From Algoriphagus sp. (GTDB lineage Bacteria > Bacteroidota > Bacteroidia > Cytophagales > Cyclobacteriaceae), in contig NZ_JAMWZB010000024.1 of NCBI RefSeq assembly GCF_024305035.1, positions 20,131-84,130 on the forward strand: DNA of 64,000 bases. The letters run 5' to 3'. Positions 59,999 through 64,000 of this stretch are shown here, one piece after another. Numbering within the stretch: the stretch's first letter is position 1; each line of letters begins with the position of its first letter. Made by a program: the position numbers and the translations under genes. The notes beneath the pieces are model-generated. The model was given only the letters and a program-made list of their open reading frames with translations, did not search any database and was not told the DNA's origin.

Positions 59999-60733
59999 TC
60001 ATCTCCCACTCCCCTTAGGATAGGAAATAAATTCCTTGGCTGGAAGATCTCTAACATACCTGACACTAAACCCACATCCCTTATTCCCATATTCCCGACC
60101 GATTTTTGAATTCGTTGCCCCAACCAGTCTTTCGAAAGCCCGTTCTTCATCAAAGGAATCTGCTGCCCAAAAATTAGCATGTTCACCTTGAAATCTGAAG
60201 TCCCCAAAATCTGTCCTCCAACCTCCAAATTTTATATCAAACCCTGAGTTACCCTTTATTTTCATAGCCCTAGCAGCTTCTTCATTCCCCCTCCAGCCCA
60301 TCTTTTCTGCCATCTCGGCGGGCATACCCATTGCTATTTCCAATTGAATCCAATCGGCATCTGTGGGTAATCGCCATCCTATTGGAGCTAAGTCATTTGC
60401 TTTTTCCCAAGAGTAAAGAGCCCCATATTCTCGGTATGAGGCAGTCTTTTTAGCATCTTCGATTGAGTTACCCTTATAGCCATAGACCGAGATTGACAGA
60501 GTATCTACTTCAGGTAAATAGGCAAAGTTCTCAGCGAGCCAAACCTGAGTTCCGATAGTGATGGTTTTGTATATTTTCCCATCCCGAGGGTCTGTAAAGG
60601 TGCCTGTCTTGAACTGGGGAATGGAATTGATTTGTTGGGCATCAATCTTAAAAGGGTATACTAATCCCCAAATAATAGCGCATATAAGTCCAAAAAAATT
60701 GAAGCATTGCAAAGGTAAAAGGGATGTTTTCAT
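59999..60733 (-). CDS. Fibrobacter succinogenes major paralogous (FISUMP) domain protein
   Basis: FTDPRDGKIYKTITIGTQVWLAENFAYLPEVD..YGALYSWEKANDLAPIGWRLPTDADW..GCGFSVRYVRD. Confidence 0.92.
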   Translation of the reverse strand: MKTSLLPLQCFNFFGLICAIIWGLVYPFKIDAQQINSIPQFKTGTFTDPRDGKIYKTITIGTQVWLAENFAYLPEVDTLSISVYGYKGNSIEDAKKTASYREYGALYSWEKANDLAPIGWRLPTDADWIQLEIAMGMPAEMAEKMGWRGNEEAARAMKIKGNSGFDIKFGGWRTDFGDFRFQGEHANFWAADSFDEERAFERLVGATNSKIGREYGNKGCGFSVRYVRDLPAKEFISYPKGSGR

Positions 60734-60968
60734 GGTTTGGTCAGGCTAAAGTAATCATTCGATCTCCCCAGAAATGGATTCATCTCGGTGATTTCCTATT
60801 CGTTGGATTGACAGGTTAATTTTCTCCAAATCAATTCTAAGGGTTGAAATAGGCGAAAGATTCTATGTTGATAAAGAGAATCCCCAGAACGGCTAAACCT
60901 CGAAGGAAATCCAGACTGGAAATACGATACTGTAGAGAAGTAGATTGAAGTTTCAACAGAAAATTAAT

Positions 60969-62087
60969 TTAAAATTGAGGTCCAAGAATCTCTGAAAGCC
61001 CGGTTAAAAAAGGAATCATCTTATCGCAGTTTGTAAAAACGACCAACCCGTAATTCCTTTCAGGAATAAACATCACATACGCTTGAAAATCGTGATTGTT
61101 TCCCGTATGCATATGCACCGTATACTCCTCAGTTACTTTCTGAGCAAACCCTAAGCCCCAACCGGTTTGACCGATTTCTTGCTTCAATGAATTATCCTCC
61201 TTAAAATGGGTTTGCTCCTTGAGCATTTCTTCAAAAGAAGAAGGTTTTAATCCTTCCTGCTTAAGCATGGCTAAAACAAAATTGGAATACTCTCCCGCTT
61301 CACTGTGAAGGCTGGAAAAAGCATTGAAAGTCTCTCCGCTCCAACGACCGGGTTGCGGTTTATTTGCGGTGGGTTTTCCCTCCGAATCATGCCCATAAAC
61401 TTTATGTTCCTGCAAATACTCATCCCATACAAAGGTGGAATGGGGCATCTTTAGGGGTAAGGACACCGTACTTCGAAATAGTTCATTCAAGCCTTTCTTC
61501 CAGCCCAACCCATGCTGCATTCCCACAATTGCTGCCAGGTATTGGTAGGCTTCTCCAGAATAGGAAAAATCAGTTCCCGGGGTAAAAGCCAAGTTCATGG
61601 GCTCGCCATTGGAATGATTGGGCATCCCCGTCTGATGGGCCAAAACCATTCGTGCCGTGATCAATTTTGCCTCCTCTTGTGATGCCGAATCAAAGCCGGG
61701 ATGTGGCAAATACTTCATCAGCGGTTTGTCCAATTCAATCTTTCCCTGCTCGACCAGTTTCATGACGAAAAATGCGAATATAGGCTTGGAAAGAGAGGCG
61801 GCTTCAAAAATATGCCGCCTGTTAACCGCTTCCTGAGTCTTGGTGTTAACTACTCCGAAAACTTCATGATACACTTTTTCATTGTTATTGATTATGGCAA
61901 TGGAAATCCCAGGCATTCCTATCTCCTTCCTTAATTCTTCAATTTTTTCATCTAACTCGGAAAAAGAAATCCGCTTTCCTGAAGGACCTTCTACCTTTTT
62001 AATCTGTCCTTGCACCTCCCAGCTGCAAAGAATCAAGAAAACAAGGAAGAAGCATTTTACAAGTATTTTAGCAGGCCTGAAGTCCAT
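60969..62087 (-). CDS. Serine hydrolase, beta-lactamase class-C fold
   Basis: FEAASLSKPIFAFFVMKL (SxxK); DFSYSGEAYQYLAAIV (YSG); HTGNNHDF. Confidence 0.9.
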   Translation of the reverse strand: MDFRPAKILVKCFFLVFLILCSWEVQGQIKKVEGPSGKRISFSELDEKIEELRKEIGMPGISIAIINNNEKVYHEVFGVVNTKTQEAVNRRHIFEAASLSKPIFAFFVMKLVEQGKIELDKPLMKYLPHPGFDSASQEEAKLITARMVLAHQTGMPNHSNGEPMNLAFTPGTDFSYSGEAYQYLAAIVGMQHGLGWKKGLNELFRSTVSLPLKMPHSTFVWDEYLQEHKVYGHDSEGKPTANKPQPGRWSGETFNAFSSLHSEAGEYSNFVLAMLKQEGLKPSSFEEMLKEQTHFKEDNSLKQEIGQTGWGLGFAQKVTEEYTVHMHTGNNHDFQAYVMFIPERNYGLVVFTNCDKMIPFLTGLSEILGPQF

Positions 62088-62169
62088 TTCAATTGATTTA
62101 AGTGAATAACTATGCAAAGCGAAGGTATTGGCCTGAGATCGGTTAAACTTGTAAAAAATGGACATTTCC

Positions 62170-62943
62170 TTAATCCTCGCTTAATTTCCAAAACTCCCGT
62201 GGACTCAGGCCAGTGAAGGATTTAAACTCACGGATAAAATGGGCTTGATCATGATACCCCAATTCGTGTGCAGCTTCAGTTTGTGAATTCCAGCTCTTAC
62301 CGGATTTGACTACCGATTCAAATCGAACAATTCTAGAAAACACTTTTGGATTGAAGCCAGTAAAACACTTAAACCTACGTTCAAACTGCTTTTGAGAAAG
62401 ACAGCATGCACTAGCCAATTCAGGGATTCGATTTTGACCTTGATTGATTTTGATTAATTGGGTGGCATAAGCCATCGGATTATCCTCCTCATGTCTGCTT
62501 TTCAATCGGCTAAGGAAAAACCGGTTCAAAAGGTTGATTTGGTCAGTTGTATTTGCAGCCTCCTCAATCTGCTCAGTCAAATGTTCTGCCTCAACACCTA
62601 ATAAATCGTTTAACGAAATAAATTCACGACTTAATTCCCCGGCAGGTACTTCAAAAAGCGTGGGAATAGCGTTGGAAAACAAGGAGGCTCCTATCAAATG
62701 ATAAAAACCAGGTACCTCAATCTGATTGGCCCGTTCGGTATGCCCCTGCACTGCTGAGAAAAGTAATCCGGAATTGGGTTTTGGATCAGCAAAGGCAAAG
62801 GTGATATCAGTTAAGGTGTTGGCTACCGTATAATAGGTCGACTTAGGAGCAGTTAATTCCCGATCCCAAGTAGCCACCCAGTAATGACTGACCAATCCCC
62901 TGAGTGCTTCCCAGGGAAGAATCTTTTGATAGTTCATAGACAA
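62170..62943 (-). CDS. AraC-family regulator (DUF6597-like N-terminus)
   Basis: PWEALRGLVSHYWVATWDREL..CCLSQKQFERRFKCFTGFNPKVFSRIVRF..LGYHDQAHFIREFKSFTGLSPREF. Confidence 0.88.
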   Translation of the reverse strand: MSMNYQKILPWEALRGLVSHYWVATWDRELTAPKSTYYTVANTLTDITFAFADPKPNSGLLFSAVQGHTERANQIEVPGFYHLIGASLFSNAIPTLFEVPAGELSREFISLNDLLGVEAEHLTEQIEEAANTTDQINLLNRFFLSRLKSRHEEDNPMAYATQLIKINQGQNRIPELASACCLSQKQFERRFKCFTGFNPKVFSRIVRFESVVKSGKSWNSQTEAAHELGYHDQAHFIREFKSFTGLSPREFWKLSED

Positions 62944-63637
62944 GAAAATTAGAGCATTATCCTTTCTTCACCTCAGTATTGCCAAAAACCAGACCAGCGA
63001 AAATTAGGTGTTGAGAACCATCCATTGCCTCTCCTAAAAAGCACAAGATTTAAACAAAATATTTTTTGTTGCATTTTTTTATCCACATCAAAAAAATCGA
63101 GAACCCTATCCCATCAAATCAGTACTCAGGGATTCAGAACCCTCATTTGGTACCCAAACGACATTTGGAAAGATCATTTAATTCCAATTAAGGATTGATT
63201 CTTACCATACCCTCAACCTCCAATAAAGCTTAAAATCAAACGTCAAAAAATGGTTACACGTCCACAAACCTAAGCGTTAAACCCTGCACGCATTCGGTCA
63301 GAGGTGTTCGATATTCAACAGCGGAACCACCCACTAGGTTGAACGAAAATCGAACTACAACAAAACCAAATCTATAAACTGGTGGTTGATGATTCCCAGC
63401 ACCGTAATGGATAAAATTTGGGCATTGAAGGCAAAGTTCAACAGCCCCTCCCTCCTTTCTTTTCAAGATAGAAAAATGGATTTGACAGGTAACCAGGAAA
63501 AACAATAATGGATTATTTTCTTTTTGGCCTGCTAACCTTTTGGTTGAAATAGCTTAATGATGTAAATCGAATGTTAATTAGGCAATTACTTAGAAAAGTG
63601 CCAACGTCCTTTTAACCCTTCTTTTGATTAACCTCAA

Positions 63638-63997
63638 CTACCAAATCGGCAAAATATCCCGCTTGTCTCTATCATCCTTAGGGAAGAGACTAAACACTGC
63701 TGTAAATTCATGGATCCTTCCGGGCAGCTGATACGATCGGGCCACCGGAAACTCAAACACGTAGCCCAGTCTCAGCCTATCGGTCAACAAGCCAAACTGC
63801 AGGTTGCTCGCATAGTCCACCCGGTGGCCTCCCCCGATCCACACCCGGTCCATCAACAAGACTTTCAGGTTCAGGTCCAGCTGGTCGGGCAGGTTCTTCT
63901 GGCTCCGGTAAAAGGCATTGGTGATCACCGCCAGATTCGGACTCAGCCGCTCCCGGAAGCCCGCCTGGATCATCTTGCTCGCCGGATAGCCGTCCAT
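63638..63997 (-). CDS. PorP/SprF-family type IX secretion-associated membrane protein, C-terminal part only (N-terminus beyond window)
   Basis: VWIGGGHRVDYASNLQFGLLTDRLRLGYVFEFPVARSYQLPGRIHEFTAVFSLF. Confidence 0.82.
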   Translation of the reverse strand: MDGYPASKMIQAGFRERLSPNLAVITNAFYRSQKNLPDQLDLNLKVLLMDRVWIGGGHRVDYASNLQFGLLTDRLRLGYVFEFPVARSYQLPGRIHEFTAVFSLFPKDDRDKRDILPIW

Positions 63998-64000
63998 GAA

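Noticed and set aside
1-64000. CRISPR array, rRNA, tRNA or prophage structural genes
   Set aside because: No regularly spaced direct repeats, no recognisable RNA gene sequence and no phage structural proteins seen on reading; a tRNAscan/Infernal run was not possible.

Overview
This 64 kb window looks like a chromosomal segment of a Bacteroidota bacterium, probably Cyclobacteriaceae/Algoriphagus-like. That placement is inferred from the SusC/SusD, TonB-receptor, LytTR, FISUMP and PorP/SprF content and has not been tested. No rRNA, tRNA, CRISPR array or prophage was recognised. Ordinary content includes: a Rieske/YceI operon; TonB receptors; a phytase/TonB locus with a TPR-LuxR regulator; a SusCD/phosphodiesterase locus with a divergent TetR; a LytS/LytTR pair; an SRPBCC-VOC/ArsR operon; methyltransferases; a COG0523 GTPase operon; three class-C beta-lactamase-fold serine hydrolases; and one IS256-family element. 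The most unusual parts are: (1) a four-gene cluster at 9007-16013 of leaderless proteins (a ricin-lectin/papain-like cysteine protease, a protein resembling the clostridial P47/OrfX TULIP family, a 900-aa protein rich in amphipathic helices, and a small integral membrane protein); (2) a two-gene locus at 39353-42594 with a leaderless zinc-dependent phospholipase C-like protein and a protein carrying two tandem EF-Tu domain-II-like barrels without a GTPase domain; (3) a dispersed ~95-bp element that abuts start codons, including one orphan copy that ends ATGAAAAATTAA; (4) a CGNR zinc-finger gene split by one in-frame TAG; (5) tandem Zur-box-like palindromes before the COG0523 operon; (6) an apparently orphan NqrB; and (7) a 48-bp perfect palindrome just after the IS256 transposase stop. 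All family calls were made by eye from the translated ORFs; no searches were run.
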